The position numbers and the translations under genes are program-made. A stretch of 64,000 bases of DNA from Staphylococcus cornubiensis (GTDB taxonomy: Bacteria; Bacillota; Bacilli; Staphylococcales; Staphylococcaceae), in the NCBI RefSeq assembly GCF_900183575.1, contig NZ_FXUZ01000002.1, positions 248,001 through 312,000 on the forward strand, read 5' to 3'. Shown here piece by piece: positions 18,467 to 31,634 of the stretch. Position 1 is the stretch's first letter; each line of letters starts with the position of its first letter. The notes beneath the pieces were generated by a model. It was not told the origin of the DNA, made no database searches, and saw nothing but the letters and a program-made list of their open reading frames with translations.

Positions 18467-18490
18467 GTGTGCGGCGTAATCGCTGCACGC
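18467..18490 (+). other. strong hairpin between rplB and rpsS
   Basis: GTGTGCGGCG (18467-18476) pairs over ten positions with CGCTGCACGC (18481-18490) around a TAAT loop, with two G-T pairs. CTTATT and AATAAG flank it as a further inverted repeat. No T run follows, so it is not a terminator. It occupies the largest early gap (64 bases) of an otherwise tightly packed operon. It could mark mRNA processing or protein binding. Confidence 0.6.
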
Positions 18491-18515
18491 ACATAATAAG
18501 AAAGGAGGCGCCAAT

Positions 18516-18794
18516 ATGGCTCGTAGTATTAAAAAGGGACCTTTCGTCGATGATCACTTAATGAAAAAGGTTGAGGCTCAAGGCGATAGCGAGAAAAAGC
18601 AAGTAATCAAAACATGGTCACGTCGTTCAACGATTTTCCCAAACTTTATTGGACACACATTCGCAGTATACGACGGACGTAAACATGTACCTGTATATGT
18701 AACTGAAGATATGGTTGGACACAAATTAGGTGAATTTGCTCCAACACGTACTTTCAAAGGACATGCTGCAGACGACAAGAAAACAAGAAGATAA
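18516..18794 (+). CDS. rpsS: 30S ribosomal protein S19
   Basis: A 92-residue S19, [20 protein letters not shown], located in the 30S head where it contacts S13 and the A-site region. [20 protein letters not shown] and [13 protein letters not shown] are family blocks. A strong AAAGGAGG site precedes it, just after the rplB-rpsS hairpin. Confidence 0.98.
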   Translation: MARSIKKGPFVDDHLMKKVEAQGDSEKKQVIKTWSRRSTIFPNFIGHTFAVYDGRKHVPVYVTEDMVGHKLGEFAPTRTFKGHAADDKKTRR

Positions 18795-18826
18795 ACCATT
18801 TCTAGTAAGTAGAGGAGGAAATACGA

Positions 18827-19180
18827 ATGGAAGCAAAAGCGGTTGCTAGAACTATCAGAATCGCACCTCGTAAAGTTCGATTAGTTTTAGATTTAATTCG
18901 AGGTAAAGACGTAAGAGAAGCAGTAGCTATTTTGAAATTAACAAACAAAGCTTCTTCTCCAGTAGTAGAAAAATTATTGATGTCCGCTTTAGCTAATGCA
19001 GAACACAACTACGGTATGAACACTGATCAATTAGTTGTTAAAGAAGCATACGCTAACGAAGGACCAACATTAAAACGTTTCCGTCCACGCGCACAAGGAC
19101 GTGCAAGCGCAATTAACAAAAGAACAAGTCATATCACTATCGTTGTAAGTGATGGACAAGAGGAAGCTCAAGAAGCTTAA
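18827..19180 (+). CDS. rplV: 50S ribosomal protein L22
   Basis: A 117-residue L22, [20 protein letters not shown]. Its beta-hairpin ([20 protein letters not shown]) lines the exit tunnel and is a known site of macrolide-resistance insertions; none is seen here. AGAGGAGG precedes the ATG. The C-terminus ends in a short acidic tail (GQEEAQEA). Confidence 0.98.
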   Translation: MEAKAVARTIRIAPRKVRLVLDLIRGKDVREAVAILKLTNKASSPVVEKLLMSALANAEHNYGMNTDQLVVKEAYANEGPTLKRFRPRAQGRASAINKRTSHITIVVSDGQEEAQEA

Positions 19181-19203
19181 TCAAATTTTAAGGAGGGAAT
19201 ATC

Positions 19204-19857
19204 GTGGGTCAAAAAATTAATCCAATCGGACTTCGTGTTGGTGTAATCCGTGACTGGGACGCGAAATGGTACGCTGAAAAAGATTTCGCATCACTTTTAC
19301 ATGAAGACTTAAAAATTCGTAAATTTATTGATAAAGCATTGAAAGACGCATCAGTATCTCACGTTGAGATTGAGCGTGCTGCTAACCGTATCAACATTGC
19401 TATCCACACTGGTAAACCAGGTATGGTAATTGGTAAAGGCGGTTCAGAAATCGAAAAACTTCGTAACAAATTAAATCAACTTACTGACAAAAAAGTTCAC
19501 ATTAACGTAGTTGAAATCAAGAAAGTTGACCTTGATGCACGTTTAGTTGCTGAAAACATTGCACGTCAATTAGAAAACCGTGCTTCATTCCGTCGTGTTC
19601 AAAAACAAGCGATCGGTAGAGCAATGAAATTAGGTGCTAAAGGTATCAAAACACAAGTTTCAGGTCGTTTAGGCGGTGCAGACATCGCGCGTGCTGAACA
19701 ATATTCAGAAGGAACTGTACCACTTCATACTTTACGTGCAGACATTGACTATGCACATGCAGAAGCTGACACAACTTATGGTAAGTTAGGTGTTAAAGTA
19801 TGGATTTATCGTGGTGAAGTTCTTCCTACTAAGAAAAATAGTGAAGGAGGAAAATAA
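19204..19857 (+). CDS. rpsC: 30S ribosomal protein S3
   Basis: A 217-residue S3 starting at GTG (19204) after TAAGGAGGG. The sequence begins [20 protein letters not shown]. The KH domain is visible at [21 protein letters not shown]3 forms part of the mRNA entry tunnel and its helicase activity. The gene is followed within two bases by rplP, whose ribosome site lies inside the end of rpsC. Confidence 0.98.
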   Translation: MGQKINPIGLRVGVIRDWDAKWYAEKDFASLLHEDLKIRKFIDKALKDASVSHVEIERAANRINIAIHTGKPGMVIGKGGSEIEKLRNKLNQLTDKKVHINVVEIKKVDLDARLVAENIARQLENRASFRRVQKQAIGRAMKLGAKGIKTQVSGRLGGADIARAEQYSEGTVPLHTLRADIDYAHAEADTTYGKLGVKVWIYRGEVLPTKKNSEGGK

Positions 19858-19859
19858 TT

Positions 19860-20294
19860 ATGTTACTACCAAAGCGTGTAAAATATCGTCGTCAACATCG
19901 TCCTGACACAAAAGGTCGTTCAAAAGGCGGTAACTTTGTAACATTCGGTGAGTTCGGTATTCAAGCTACTACAACGTCTTGGATTACATCTCGTCAAATC
20001 GAATCAGCTCGTATTGCTATGACACGTTACATGAAACGTGGCGGGAAAGTTTGGATTAAAATCTTCCCTCACACACCATACACACAAAAACCTTTAGAAG
20101 TACGTATGGGTGCTGGTAAAGGTGCGGTTGAAGGCTGGATCGCAGTTGTTAAACCAGGTCGTATTTTATTTGAAGTTGCAGGCGTATCAGAAGAAGTTGC
20201 GCGTGAAGCATTACGTTTAGCGAGCCACAAACTTCCAGTTAAAACGAAGTTTGTAAAACGTGAAGAATTGGGTGGTGAAACAAATGAAAGCTAA
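19860..20294 (+). CDS. rplP: 50S ribosomal protein L16
   Basis: A 144-residue L16 beginning [20 protein letters not shown]. It helps position the A-site tRNA at the peptidyl transferase centre; [20 protein letters not shown] and [20 protein letters not shown] are signature blocks. Evernimicin-resistance positions in the family look ordinary. Its 3' end overlaps rpmC by 11 bases. Confidence 0.98.
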   Translation: MLLPKRVKYRRQHRPDTKGRSKGGNFVTFGEFGIQATTTSWITSRQIESARIAMTRYMKRGGKVWIKIFPHTPYTQKPLEVRMGAGKGAVEGWIAVVKPGRILFEVAGVSEEVAREALRLASHKLPVKTKFVKREELGGETNES

Positions 20295-20493
20295 GGAAAT
20301 TAGAGACTTAACCACTTCAGAAATCGAAGAACAAATCAAATCTTCAAAAGAAGAGCTTTTTAACCTACGCTTTCAATTAGCTACAGGTCAATTAGAAGAG
20401 ACGGCAAGAATTAAAACAGTAAGAAAAACAATTGCGCGTCTAAAAACTGTTGCACGTGAAAGAGAATTAGAACAAGGTAAAGCAAACCAATAA
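20284..20493 (+). CDS. rpmC: 50S ribosomal protein L29
   Basis: A 69-residue L29, [20 protein letters not shown]. The start at 20284 is chosen because L29 proteins begin MKAKEIR; the longer frame from 20260 would lie deep inside rplP. It is an all-helical coiled-coil hairpin at the tunnel exit next to L23. The overlap with rplP implies translational coupling. Confidence 0.97.
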   Translation: MKAKEIRDLTTSEIEEQIKSSKEELFNLRFQLATGQLEETARIKTVRKTIARLKTVARERELEQGKANQ

Positions 20494-20518
20494 TTGATTG
20501 AAAGAGGAGGTTACTAAA

Positions 20519-21179
<661 letters not shown>

Positions 21180-21222
21180 TCGACCGTTAATTATAAATAA
21201 TAAATTCCAAGGAGGTGCCCAC

Positions 21223-21537
21223 ATGCATATCAAAAAAGGTGACAACGTAATCGTTATCGCAGGTAAAGACAAAGGTAAAACAGGTAAAGTTGTAGCAACT
21301 GAACCTAAAAAAGACCGTGTCGTTGTGGAAGGTGTGAACATCGTTAAAAAACACCAAAAACCAACTCAAATGAATCCTGAAGGTGGAATCTTAGAAACTG
21401 AAGCAGCAATTCATGTTTCTAACGTACAAATATTAGACCCTAAAACAAATGAACCTACTCGTGTAGGCTACAAATTTGTTGATGGTAAAAAAGTAAGAAT
21501 CGCTAAAAAATCAGGCGAAGAAATTAAGTCTAATTAA
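21223..21537 (+). CDS. rplX: 50S ribosomal protein L24
   Basis: A 104-residue L24, [20 protein letters not shown], with the KOW motif [20 protein letters not shown] at its N-terminus. It is an assembly initiator at the tunnel exit. CAAGGAGG lies upstream. The length is usual for the family. Confidence 0.98.
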   Translation: MHIKKGDNVIVIAGKDKGKTGKVVATEPKKDRVVVEGVNIVKKHQKPTQMNPEGGILETEAAIHVSNVQILDPKTNEPTRVGYKFVDGKKVRIAKKSGEEIKSN

Positions 21538-21562
21538 TATCTAGTTGAAAGGAGGATCCACT

Positions 21563-22102
21563 TTGAACCGTTTAAAAGAAAAATTTAACTCAGAAGTTAC
21601 ACAAAACTTAGTTAAAAAGTTTAACTACAGCTCAGTAATGGAAGTACCAAAAATCGAAAAAATCGTCGTGAACATGGGTGTTGGTGACGCAGTACAAAAC
21701 TCAAAAGTGTTAGACAACGCTGTTGAAGAATTAACTGCAATCACTGGTCAAAAACCATTAATTACTAAAGCGAAAAAATCAGTTGCGACTTTCCGTTTAC
21801 GTGAAGGTATGCCAATTGGTGCTAAAGTAACATTACGTGGCGAAAGAATGTATGAATTCTTAGACAAATTAATCTCAGTTTCATTACCACGTGTACGTGA
21901 CTTCCGCGGTGTATCTAAAAATGCATTCGATGGTCGCGGTAACTACACATTAGGTGTTAAAGAACAATTAATCTTCCCTGAGATTGACTATGATAAAGTA
22001 TCAAAAGTACGTGGTATGGATATCGTTATCGTTACTACTGCTAACACAGATGAAGAAGCGCGTGAATTATTAACTCAATTCGGTATGCCGTTTCAAAAAT
22101 AA
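21563..22102 (+). CDS. rplE: 50S ribosomal protein L5
   Basis: A 179-residue L5 that starts at TTG (21563), eight bases after AAAGGAGG. The 179-residue length and N-terminus [20 protein letters not shown] agree with S. aureus L5, which supports the rare start codon over the ATG at 21545 inside the ribosome site. L5 binds 5S rRNA in the central protuberance; [20 protein letters not shown] and [19 protein letters not shown] are signature blocks. Confidence 0.97.
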   Translation: MNRLKEKFNSEVTQNLVKKFNYSSVMEVPKIEKIVVNMGVGDAVQNSKVLDNAVEELTAITGQKPLITKAKKSVATFRLREGMPIGAKVTLRGERMYEFLDKLISVSLPRVRDFRGVSKNAFDGRGNYTLGVKEQLIFPEIDYDKVSKVRGMDIVIVTTANTDEEARELLTQFGMPFQK

Positions 22103-22123
22103 TCTCTAAAGGAGGCGAATTAA

Positions 22124-22309
22124 GTGGCTAAAAAATCAATGGTTGCTAAGCAACAACGTAAACAAAAATTCCAAGTCCGTGAATATACACGTTGCGAACG
22201 TTGTGGTCGTCCACATTCTGTATATCGTAAATTTAAACTTTGCCGTATTTGTTTCCGTGAATTAGCTTACAAAGGTCAAATTCCTGGCGTACGTAAAGCT
22301 AGCTGGTAA
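22124..22309 (+). CDS. rpsN: 30S ribosomal protein S14, type Z (zinc form)
   Basis: A 61-residue S14 starting at GTG (22124) after AAAGGAGG. Two CxxC pairs, [20 protein letters not shown] at about residues 24-43, bind zinc and mark the short C+ form, as opposed to the ~89-residue zinc-free form many Firmicutes also encode elsewhere. It is part of the 30S head. Confidence 0.97.
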   Translation: MAKKSMVAKQQRKQKFQVREYTRCERCGRPHSVYRKFKLCRICFRELAYKGQIPGVRKASW

Positions 22310-22339
22310 AAATTTAACTCTTGAAAGGAGGCAACAACT

Positions 22340-22738
22340 ATGACATTGTCAGATCCAATTGCAGATATGCTTACTCGTGTAAGAAACGCAAACATGGTGC
22401 GTCACGAAAAATTAGAATTACCTGCATCAAACATTAAAAAAGAAATTGCTGAAATCCTTAAAAATGAAGGTTTCATCAAAAATGTAGAATATATTGAAGA
22501 TGATAAACAAGGTGTTATCCGTTTATTCTTAAAATATGGTTCAAATAACGAACGTGTTATTACTGGTCTTAAACGTATTTCAAAACCTGGTTTACGTGTT
22601 TATGCTAAAGCAAACGAAGTACCTAAAGTATTAAACGGTTTAGGTATTGCATTAGTTTCTACTTCTGAAGGTGTGATCACTGATAAAGAAGCAAGAAAAC
22701 GTAACGTAGGTGGAGAAGTATTAGCTTACATTTGGTAA
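22340..22738 (+). CDS. rpsH: 30S ribosomal protein S8
   Basis: A 132-residue S8, [20 protein letters not shown], a central-domain 16S rRNA binder. [20 protein letters not shown] and the terminal GGEVLAYIW are conserved. S8 is the translational regulator of the spc operon in E. coli; nothing here shows whether this holds. Confidence 0.98.
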   Translation: MTLSDPIADMLTRVRNANMVRHEKLELPASNIKKEIAEILKNEGFIKNVEYIEDDKQGVIRLFLKYGSNNERVITGLKRISKPGLRVYAKANEVPKVLNGLGIALVSTSEGVITDKEARKRNVGGEVLAYIW

Positions 22739-22766
22739 TATTAAATAAATAAGGAGGTGCCAGAGC

Positions 22767-23303
22767 ATGAGCCGTGTTGGTAAAAAAATTATCGAAATCC
22801 CTAGTGATGTAACTGTAACGATCGAAGGTAATACAGTTTCAGTAAAAGGGCCTAAAGGTGAATTATCACAAACTTTAAACGAAGAAATGACTTACAAACA
22901 AGATGAAAACACACTTGAAGTTGTTAGACCATCAGATTCTAAAGAACACAGAACTGTTCATGGTACAACTCGTGCGTTAATCAATAACATGGTACAAGGT
23001 GTATCTAAAGGATACGAAAAATCACTTGAACTTATCGGTGTAGGTTACCGTGCACAAGTACAAGGTAGCAAACTTGTATTAAACGTAGGTTACTCTCATC
23101 CAGTTGAAATCGAAGCTGCTGAAGGTATCACTTTCTCAGTAGAAAAAAATACGACAGTTAAAGTTGAAGGAATCGACAAAGAATTAGTTGGTGCAACAGC
23201 ATCAAAAATTCGTGACGTTCGTCCTCCAGAGCCTTACAAAGGTAAAGGTATTCGCTACCAAGGTGAATATGTACGTCGTAAAGAAGGTAAAACTGGTAAA
23301 TAA
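22767..23303 (+). CDS. rplF: 50S ribosomal protein L6
   Basis: A 178-residue L6, [20 protein letters not shown], with two repeated L6 domains. The C-terminal signature [20 protein letters not shown] is intact. L6 lies near the sarcin-ricin loop and the factor-binding site. AAGGAGG lies upstream. Confidence 0.98.
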   Translation: MSRVGKKIIEIPSDVTVTIEGNTVSVKGPKGELSQTLNEEMTYKQDENTLEVVRPSDSKEHRTVHGTTRALINNMVQGVSKGYEKSLELIGVGYRAQVQGSKLVLNVGYSHPVEIEAAEGITFSVEKNTTVKVEGIDKELVGATASKIRDVRPPEPYKGKGIRYQGEYVRRKEGKTGK

Positions 23304-23334
23304 TAAATAACTCTATTAAGAAAGGAGTATTGAC

Positions 23335-23694
23335 ATGATCAGCAAAATTGATAAAAATAAAGTACGTTTAAAAAGACATGCACGTGTTCGTACGAAATTG
23401 TCAGGTACTAGCGAAAAGCCACGTCTAAACGTATATCGTTCAAACAAACACATCTATGCACAAATCATCGATGATACTAAAGGCGTTACTTTAGTACAAG
23501 CTTCAACGAAAGATAGCGATGTAGATGCTTCTGCAACAAAAGTTGAAATGGCATCTAAAGTCGGTGAAGCAATTGCTAAAAAAGCAAATGAAAAAGGAAT
23601 CGAAGCAGTTGTATTCGATCGTGGAGGATACTTATTCCACGGACGTGTGAAAGCACTAGCAGATGCAGCTCGCGAAAATGGACTTCAATTTTAA
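23335..23694 (+). CDS. rplR: 50S ribosomal protein L18
   Basis: A 119-residue L18, [20 protein letters not shown], a 5S rRNA binder in the central protuberance. RPRLNVYRS-like ([19 protein letters not shown]) and [20 protein letters not shown] blocks are typical. The basic N-terminal tail is the 5S-binding part. Confidence 0.98.
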   Translation: MISKIDKNKVRLKRHARVRTKLSGTSEKPRLNVYRSNKHIYAQIIDDTKGVTLVQASTKDSDVDASATKVEMASKVGEAIAKKANEKGIEAVVFDRGGYLFHGRVKALADAARENGLQF

Positions 23695-23716
23695 TTTAAA
23701 AGGAGGGACAATTTAA

Positions 23717-24217
23717 ATGGCTCGTAGAGAAGAAGAAGTTAAAGAATTTGAAGAACGCGTTGTTACGATTAACCGTGTTGCTAAAGTTGTAAAAGGTGGA
23801 CGTCGTTTCCGTTTCACTGCACTTGTAGTAGTAGGTGACAAAAATGGTCGCGTTGGATTCGGTACAGGTAAAGCACAAGAGGTACCTGAAGCAATCAAAA
23901 AAGCAGTAGAAGCTGCGAAAAAAGATTTAATTACAGTTACTCGTGTTGACGGTACTACACCACACACAATCACTGGACGTTTCGGTTCAGGAAGTGTTTT
24001 AATGAAACCAGCAGCTCCTGGTACTGGTGTTATCGCTGGTGGACCAGTTCGTGCCGTATTAGAGCTTGCAGGTATCACTGATATCTTAAGTAAATCATTA
24101 GGTTCTAACACACCAATCAACATGGTTCGTGCGACAATCAATGGTTTGAAAAACTTGAAAAATGCTGAAGATGTTGCGCGTTTACGCGGCAAAACAGTAG
24201 AAGAATTATACAATTAA
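23717..24217 (+). CDS. rpsE: 30S ribosomal protein S5
   Basis: A 166-residue S5, [20 protein letters not shown]. It has the double-stranded-RNA-binding-like N-terminal domain and the block [20 protein letters not shown], where spectinomycin-resistance changes occur in other bacteria; it looks wild type. S5 works in decoding fidelity and the mRNA entry tunnel. Confidence 0.98.
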   Translation: MARREEEVKEFEERVVTINRVAKVVKGGRRFRFTALVVVGDKNGRVGFGTGKAQEVPEAIKKAVEAAKKDLITVTRVDGTTPHTITGRFGSGSVLMKPAAPGTGVIAGGPVRAVLELAGITDILSKSLGSNTPINMVRATINGLKNLKNAEDVARLRGKTVEELYN

Positions 24218-24233
24218 GGAGGGAAACAGATAA

Positions 24234-24413
24234 ATGGCTAAATTACAAATCACCCTCACTAAAAGCGTTATTGGGCGTCCAGAAACACAACGTAAAACAG
24301 TTAAAGCGCTTGGTCTAGGTAAGATCAACTCTTCTGTTACAGTTGAAGACAACGCAGCAATTCGTGGACAAATTAACAAAGTAAGTCACTTAGTATCAGT
24401 AGAAGAAAAATAA
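24234..24413 (+). CDS. rpmD: 50S ribosomal protein L30
   Basis: A 59-residue protein, [20 protein letters not shown], read directly from the sequence between rpsE and rplO. The block [20 protein letters not shown] is the L30 signature. AAGGAGGG precedes the ATG. It fits tightly, with 16-base gaps on both sides. Confidence 0.97.
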   Translation: MAKLQITLTKSVIGRPETQRKTVKALGLGKINSSVTVEDNAAIRGQINKVSHLVSVEEK

Positions 24414-24429
24414 TTAAGGAGGTGCCAAA

Positions 24430-24869
24430 ATGAAATTACATGAATTAAAACCATCAGAAGGATCACGTAAATTACGTAACCGTGTCGGCCGTGGTGCAGG
24501 TACAGGTAACGGTAAAACAAGTGGTCGTGGTCAAAAAGGTCAAAAAGCACGTTCAGGTGGTGGCGTAAGACCAGGTTTCGAAGGTGGTCAATTACCATTA
24601 TTCCGCCGTATTCCTAAACGTGGTTTCACAAACATCAACCGTAAAGAATACGCTATTGTTAACTTGGACCAACTTAATCAATTTGAAGATGGTACTGAGG
24701 TAACACCTGAGTTATTAATCGAAACAGGCGTAGTTAAAAATGAAAAAGCTGGCATTAAAGTTTTAGGCAATGGTTCATTAGAAAAGAAATTAACTGTTAA
24801 AGCACACAAATTCTCAGCTTCAGCTAAAGCCGCTATCGAAGCGAAAGGCGGAGCACAAGAGGTGATCTA

Positions 24870-24870
<1 letters not shown>
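24430..24870 (+). CDS. rplO: 50S ribosomal protein L15
   Basis: A 146-residue L15, [20 protein letters not shown], with the glycine-rich basic N-terminus [20 protein letters not shown] that threads into 23S rRNA and the [17 protein letters not shown] block. Its stop overlaps the secY start by one base (TAATG), so the two are translationally coupled. Confidence 0.98.
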
Positions 24871-26833
<1,963 letters not shown>

Positions 26834-26998
26834 CGGCTTGGTGAGATCTTTTGAATCAGTCGTTAACTTTGAAAGCATAAATTGATTTTTATGGTGACAA
26901 GGCTTTATAGCGATTGTGTTAAAGTGAGTATAACCAAAGTAGACCGTTCATGAATAAATATTCTATATCCTTACAACAAAAGGGAGGCGTTATTCCAA

Positions 26999-27362
<364 letters not shown>

Positions 27363-27385
27363 TTAAAAGAGAGGTGTAAATTATA

Positions 27386-27751
27386 ATGGCACGTATTGCA
27401 GGAATTGATATCCCACGTGATAAACGCGTAGTAATCTCATTAACTTATATCTACGGTATCGGTAAAACATCAGCACAAAAGATCCTTTCAGAAGCAAACG
27501 TTTCAGAAGACACACGTGTTAAAGACCTTACTGACGATGAGTTAGGTCGTATTCGTGAAGTTGTAGACGGTTATAAAGTTGAAGGTGACTTACGCCGTGA
27601 AACAAACTTAAACATCAAACGTTTGATGGAGATCTCATCTTACCGTGGTATTCGCCACCGTCGTGGTTTACCAGTTAACGGTCAAAAAACTAAAAACAAC
27701 GCTCGTACGCGTAAAGGCCCAGTTAAAACTGTAGCTAACAAGAAAAAATAA
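27386..27751 (+). CDS. rpsM: 30S ribosomal protein S13
   Basis: A 121-residue S13, [20 protein letters not shown]. It contacts the P-site tRNA and L5 in bridge B1. The helix-two-turn-helix block [14 protein letters not shown] and the basic tail [20 protein letters not shown] are typical. Confidence 0.98.
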   Translation: MARIAGIDIPRDKRVVISLTYIYGIGKTSAQKILSEANVSEDTRVKDLTDDELGRIREVVDGYKVEGDLRRETNLNIKRLMEISSYRGIRHRRGLPVNGQKTKNNARTRKGPVKTVANKKK

Positions 27752-27775
27752 TAGGTAAAGGAGGCAAATTATACT

Positions 27776-28165
27776 ATGGCACGTAAACAAGTATCACGTA
27801 AACGTAGAGTGAAAAAGAATATTGAAAACGGTGTGGCTCATATCCGTTCAACATTCAACAATACAATTGTAACAATTACAGATGAATTCGGTAATGCTTT
27901 ATCATGGTCATCTGCGGGTGCGCTTGGTTTTAAAGGTTCTAAAAAATCTACACCATTCGCAGCACAAATGGCTTCTGAAACAGCTTCAAAAGCAGCGATG
28001 GAGCATGGTTTAAAATCAGTAGAAGTAACTGTAAAAGGCCCTGGCCCAGGTCGTGAGTCAGCGATCCGTGCATTACAATCAGCAGGTCTAGAAGTAACAG
28101 CGATTAAAGACGTTACTCCAGTTCCACATAATGGTTGCCGTCCACCAAAACGTCGTCGCGTATAA
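27776..28165 (+). CDS. rpsK: 30S ribosomal protein S11
   Basis: A 129-residue S11, [20 protein letters not shown], on the 30S platform. [20 protein letters not shown] and the end [16 protein letters not shown] are signature blocks. A 75-base gap separates it from rpoA. Confidence 0.98.
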   Translation: MARKQVSRKRRVKKNIENGVAHIRSTFNNTIVTITDEFGNALSWSSAGALGFKGSKKSTPFAAQMASETASKAAMEHGLKSVEVTVKGPGPGRESAIRALQSAGLEVTAIKDVTPVPHNGCRPPKRRRV

Positions 28166-28240
28166 TTAAATTTTCGTTTTGTCACAAATCACTTGAATTT
28201 AAAGTTTATGCAAGTCGACGTACTTAAGGAGGATATGTAA

Positions 28241-29185
28241 ATGATTGAAATTGAGAAACCTAGAATTGAGACAATTGAAGTTAGTGATGATGCTAAATTC
28301 GGTAAGTTCGTTGTTGAACCATTAGAGCGTGGTTATGGTACTACACTAGGAAACTCCTTACGTCGTATCCTACTATCATCATTACCAGGTGCGGCTGTGA
28401 AGTATATCGAAATTGAAGGTGTGTTACACGAATTCTCAGCAATTGATAATGTCGTTGAAGATGTTTCTACAATTGTGATGAATATTAAAAAGTTAGCACT
28501 TAAGATTTATTCTGAAGAGGATAAAACACTTGAAATCGATATTAAAGAAGAAGGCGAAGTCACTGCGAAAGATATCATGCATGACAGTGATGTTGAAATT
28601 TTGAACCCTGATCTTAAAATTGCGACAGTGTCTAAAGGTGGTCACCTTAAGTTACGTTTAGTTGCGAATACAGGACGTGGGTATGCATTAGCTGATCAAA
28701 ATAACTCAAGTGATCTTCCAATTGGTGTGATTCCAGTTGATTCATTATACTCTCCAGTAGAGCGTGTGAATTACACAGTTGAAAACACACGTGTGGGACA
28801 AAGTTCTGACTTCGATAAATTGACATTAGACGTTTGGACTGATGGTTCAATTACACCACAAGAGTCAGTATCTTTAGCTGCTAAAATTATGACTGAGCAT
28901 TTAAATATCTTTGTTGGCTTAACTGACGAAGCACAAAATGCAGAAATCATGATTGAAAAAGAAGAAGATCAAAAAGAAAAAGTATTAGAAATGTCTATTG
29001 AAGAATTAGACTTATCTGTACGTTCATACAACTGTCTTAAACGTGCGGGTATTAACTCAGTACAAGAACTCGCTGACAAATCAGAGGCTGATATGATGAA
29101 AGTTCGTAACTTAGGTCGTAAGTCTCTTGAAGAAGTAAAATACAAATTAGAAGACTTAGGTTTAGGTCTAAGAAAAGAAGATTGA
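28241..29185 (+). CDS. rpoA: RNA polymerase alpha subunit
   Basis: A 314-residue alpha subunit, the scaffold for RNA polymerase assembly. The N-terminal dimerisation domain carries [21 protein letters not shown] linker near residue 230-245 ([20 protein letters not shown]) leads to the C-terminal domain ([20 protein letters not shown], then [15 protein letters not shown]) that contacts UP elements and activators. TAAGGAGG lies upstream. Confidence 0.98.
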   Translation: MIEIEKPRIETIEVSDDAKFGKFVVEPLERGYGTTLGNSLRRILLSSLPGAAVKYIEIEGVLHEFSAIDNVVEDVSTIVMNIKKLALKIYSEEDKTLEIDIKEEGEVTAKDIMHDSDVEILNPDLKIATVSKGGHLKLRLVANTGRGYALADQNNSSDLPIGVIPVDSLYSPVERVNYTVENTRVGQSSDFDKLTLDVWTDGSITPQESVSLAAKIMTEHLNIFVGLTDEAQNAEIMIEKEEDQKEKVLEMSIEELDLSVRSYNCLKRAGINSVQELADKSEADMMKVRNLGRKSLEEVKYKLEDLGLGLRKED

Positions 29186-29201
29186 TAAAGGAGGTTAACT
29201 C

Positions 29202-29570
29202 ATGGGTTACAGAAAATTAGGTCGTACTTCAGATCAACGTAAAGCAATGTTACGTGATTTAGCAACATCATTAATCGTAAGTGAACGCATCGAAACGACT
29301 GAAGCACGTGCGAAAGAACTTCGTAGCGTAGTTGAAAAATTAATCACTTTAGGTAAAAAAGGTGACTTAGCTTCTCGTCGTAATGCTGCTAAAACTTTAC
29401 GCAACGTTCAAATCTTAAATGAAGATGAGACGACTCAAACTGCACTTCAAAAATTATTCGGTGAAATCGCTGAACGTTACCAAGAACGTCAAGGTGGTTA
29501 CACTCGTATTCTTAAAGTGGGTCCACGTCAAGGCGATGGCGCACCAACAGTAATCATTGAATTAGTATAA
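29202..29570 (+). CDS. rplQ: 50S ribosomal protein L17
   Basis: A 122-residue L17, [20 protein letters not shown], the last gene of the superoperon. It sits near the tunnel exit. [20 protein letters not shown] is the family core. AAAGGAGG precedes it. Two hairpin terminators follow before the ECF genes. Confidence 0.98.
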   Translation: MGYRKLGRTSDQRKAMLRDLATSLIVSERIETTEARAKELRSVVEKLITLGKKGDLASRRNAAKTLRNVQILNEDETTQTALQKLFGEIAERYQERQGGYTRILKVGPRQGDGAPTVIIELV

Positions 29571-29646
29571 TTGATACACACTACTACATGAAAGCAAATG
29601 AGTGCAACGATAATGTTTGCCACATACAAATATTGTCTAGCTCAGA

Positions 29647-29713
29647 GTACCCCATCTAACTAAATATTGACGACAAAGCGTGAACTCAATAAAGGTGGGG
29701 TGCGCGCTTTTTT
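29647..29713 (+). terminator. probable first terminator after rplQ
   Basis: ACCCCATCT (29649-29657) can pair with AGGTGGGGT (29693-29701), while AAAGCG (29675-29680) can pair with CGCTTT (29705-29710), which is followed by TTTT. The two pairings interleave, so the fold may be alternative or pseudoknotted. It marks the end of the alpha operon. Confidence 0.55.
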
Positions 29714-29763
29714 ATGTTAATGATGGGCTGTTATTGATGCATCATGACAGATGAAATAAGGGA

Positions 29764-29800
29764 AGGGTATGAGATGATGGATGGTCTCATACCCTTTTTT
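29764..29800 (+). terminator. strong terminator upstream of ecfA1
   Basis: AGGGTATGAGA (29764-29774) and TCTCATACCCT (29785-29795) form a perfect 11-bp stem followed by TTTTT. Together with the preceding hairpin it separates the ribosomal operon from the ECF genes. The remaining 160 bases before ecfA1 hold no gene; the promoter there is not clear. Confidence 0.88.
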
Positions 29801-29961
29801 GTACGAAGCGATGTTGACGGATAACGCGTGTAAAATATGTATCAACAAGCTAAGGTGTGATCATGACTTTATTGAATCTACGTCAAACATTTCCGATACA
29901 TATACAAATGACGCTGTTTTTTGTAAAATAGTCATATTAGCACACAAAGGAGGCGCAAGAA

Positions 29962-30771
29962 ATGGAACACGAATACTTGATAGAGTTTGATCACGTTTCA
30001 TTTCAATATCATGAGGATCAACCGAAAGTTTTAAATGATATCCAATTCAAAGTTAAAAGAGGAGATTGGTTATCCATTGTAGGTCATAATGGTTCAGGTA
30101 AATCGACATTAGCGAAACTGCTCACAGGTATTGAACAAGATTACGAAGGGGATATTCGCATTAATGGAAGTTCTATCAAAGGCGTGGACCGCTCAGCTTT
30201 TCTTCACCATATTGGCATTGTGTTTCAAAATCCTGAAAACCAATTTGTAGGTTCGACCGTGAGTTTTGATGTCGCTTTTGGTTTGGAAAATAAAGGTCTA
30301 TCCTATGATGAGATGCATGAAATTGTGCCTTCAGTGCTCAAAGATGTGGATATGTATGACAAACAGCACCATGAACCGACTGCACTTTCTGGTGGTCAAA
30401 AACAACGTGTTGCGATTGCGAGTGTGTTAGCACTTGAACCGCAACTAATTATTTTTGATGAAGCAACGGCGATGTTAGATCCAGAAGGTCGACGTGAAAT
30501 ATTAGCGATGGTCAAAGCACTCAATCAAAACAAAGGTGTGACAGTGATTGCGATTACCCATGACCTGTCAGAAGTCGTGTCATCAGATCGTGTGATTGTG
30601 ATGAATCACGGCGAAGTGTTTTTAGATGGAACGGTTGAGACGATTTTTGAACAAGGTGCGCAATTAGTAGAGATTGGTTTGGACTTGCCTTTTGAGATGC
30701 GTATGGCTCAAAAGCTGAATATGAGCCATTCATTTATGACTTATGAAGGATTATTGGAGCGGTTGACATGA
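29962..30771 (+). CDS. ecfA1: ECF transporter ATPase EcfA1 (CbiO-type)
   Basis: A 269-residue ABC ATPase of the energy-coupling-factor module for vitamin uptake. Walker A is GHNGSGKST, the signature LSGGQKQRVAIA, Walker B LIIFDEAT, and the switch histidine lies in AITHDLSEV. It pairs with EcfA2 and the membrane protein EcfT, shared by many substrate-binding S components encoded elsewhere. AAAGGAGG precedes the ATG. It overlaps ecfA2 by four bases (ATGA). Confidence 0.96.
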   Translation: MEHEYLIEFDHVSFQYHEDQPKVLNDIQFKVKRGDWLSIVGHNGSGKSTLAKLLTGIEQDYEGDIRINGSSIKGVDRSAFLHHIGIVFQNPENQFVGSTVSFDVAFGLENKGLSYDEMHEIVPSVLKDVDMYDKQHHEPTALSGGQKQRVAIASVLALEPQLIIFDEATAMLDPEGRREILAMVKALNQNKGVTVIAITHDLSEVVSSDRVIVMNHGEVFLDGTVETIFEQGAQLVEIGLDLPFEMRMAQKLNMSHSFMTYEGLLERLT

Positions 30772-31634
30772 TTAAATTTGAAGAAGTTTCGTATACGTAT
30801 CAAAAGAAAACACCATATGAATATCAAGCGTTGAATCAAATCACCACTGAATTTTTGCCGGGACTTTATTATGCGATTATCGGGAAAACAGGTTCAGGCA
30901 AGTCAACGTTGATTCAGCATTTCAATGGTTTGTTGAAACCGACACGAGGTAAAGTCCAATTACTTGATGTCACAGTCGATCGTAAAACTAAAGATAAGCG
31001 TCTTAAATCGATTCGTAAGCGTATAGGAATGGTCTTTCAATTCCCTGAGTCACAGTTGTTTGAAGAGACCGTGGAAAAGGAAGTGCTCTTTGGACCTCGA
31101 AATTATGGACTGAACTTAGATGAAGCACGTGACAAAGCGATGACGTTACTCGGTGAACTGGGCTTTGATGCTGAAAAAATTATGCAGCAGTCGCCATTTA
31201 TGCTTTCAGGAGGACAAATGCGTAAAGTCGCACTCGCTGCCATATTAGCGATGGATCCTGACATTTTAATTTTAGACGAACCGACAGCAGGGTTAGATCC
31301 ACGAAGTAAGGCGCAAGTGATGGCGTTATTTAAAAAGTTGCAGTTAGAAGAAGGCAAAACAATTATTTTAGTAACGCATGATATGAACGATGTCGCGCAA
31401 TATGCAGATGAGCTTAAAATTATGCAGCGTGGGACTTTAATTGAATCCACGACACCCAATGACTTTTTTCAACGGCCTGATGATGTCAACGCTTTGCACT
31501 TGTGCCTACCTGATATTGTGCGTTTACAGCGTGATGTAGAAGCAAAATTAGGTGTCCAGTTCGACAAATTAGCATTAACAGAAGCGGCGTTTGTGGAGAT
31601 TTATGAAGAATGGAGGCAACGTCATGAAGGATAA
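30768..31634 (+). CDS. ecfA2: ECF transporter ATPase EcfA2 (CbiO-type)
   Basis: A 288-residue ABC ATPase, partner of EcfA1. Walker A is GKTGSGKST, the signature LSGGQMRKVALA, Walker B ILILDEPTAGLDP, and the H-loop VTHDMNDVA. The longer N-terminus (SYTYQKKTPYEYQALNQI) is typical of EcfA2. It overlaps ecfA1 by four bases and ecfT by 11, so the three genes are translationally coupled. Confidence 0.96.
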   Translation: MIKFEEVSYTYQKKTPYEYQALNQITTEFLPGLYYAIIGKTGSGKSTLIQHFNGLLKPTRGKVQLLDVTVDRKTKDKRLKSIRKRIGMVFQFPESQLFEETVEKEVLFGPRNYGLNLDEARDKAMTLLGELGFDAEKIMQQSPFMLSGGQMRKVALAAILAMDPDILILDEPTAGLDPRSKAQVMALFKKLQLEEGKTIILVTHDMNDVAQYADELKIMQRGTLIESTTPNDFFQRPDDVNALHLCLPDIVRLQRDVEAKLGVQFDKLALTEAAFVEIYEEWRQRHEG

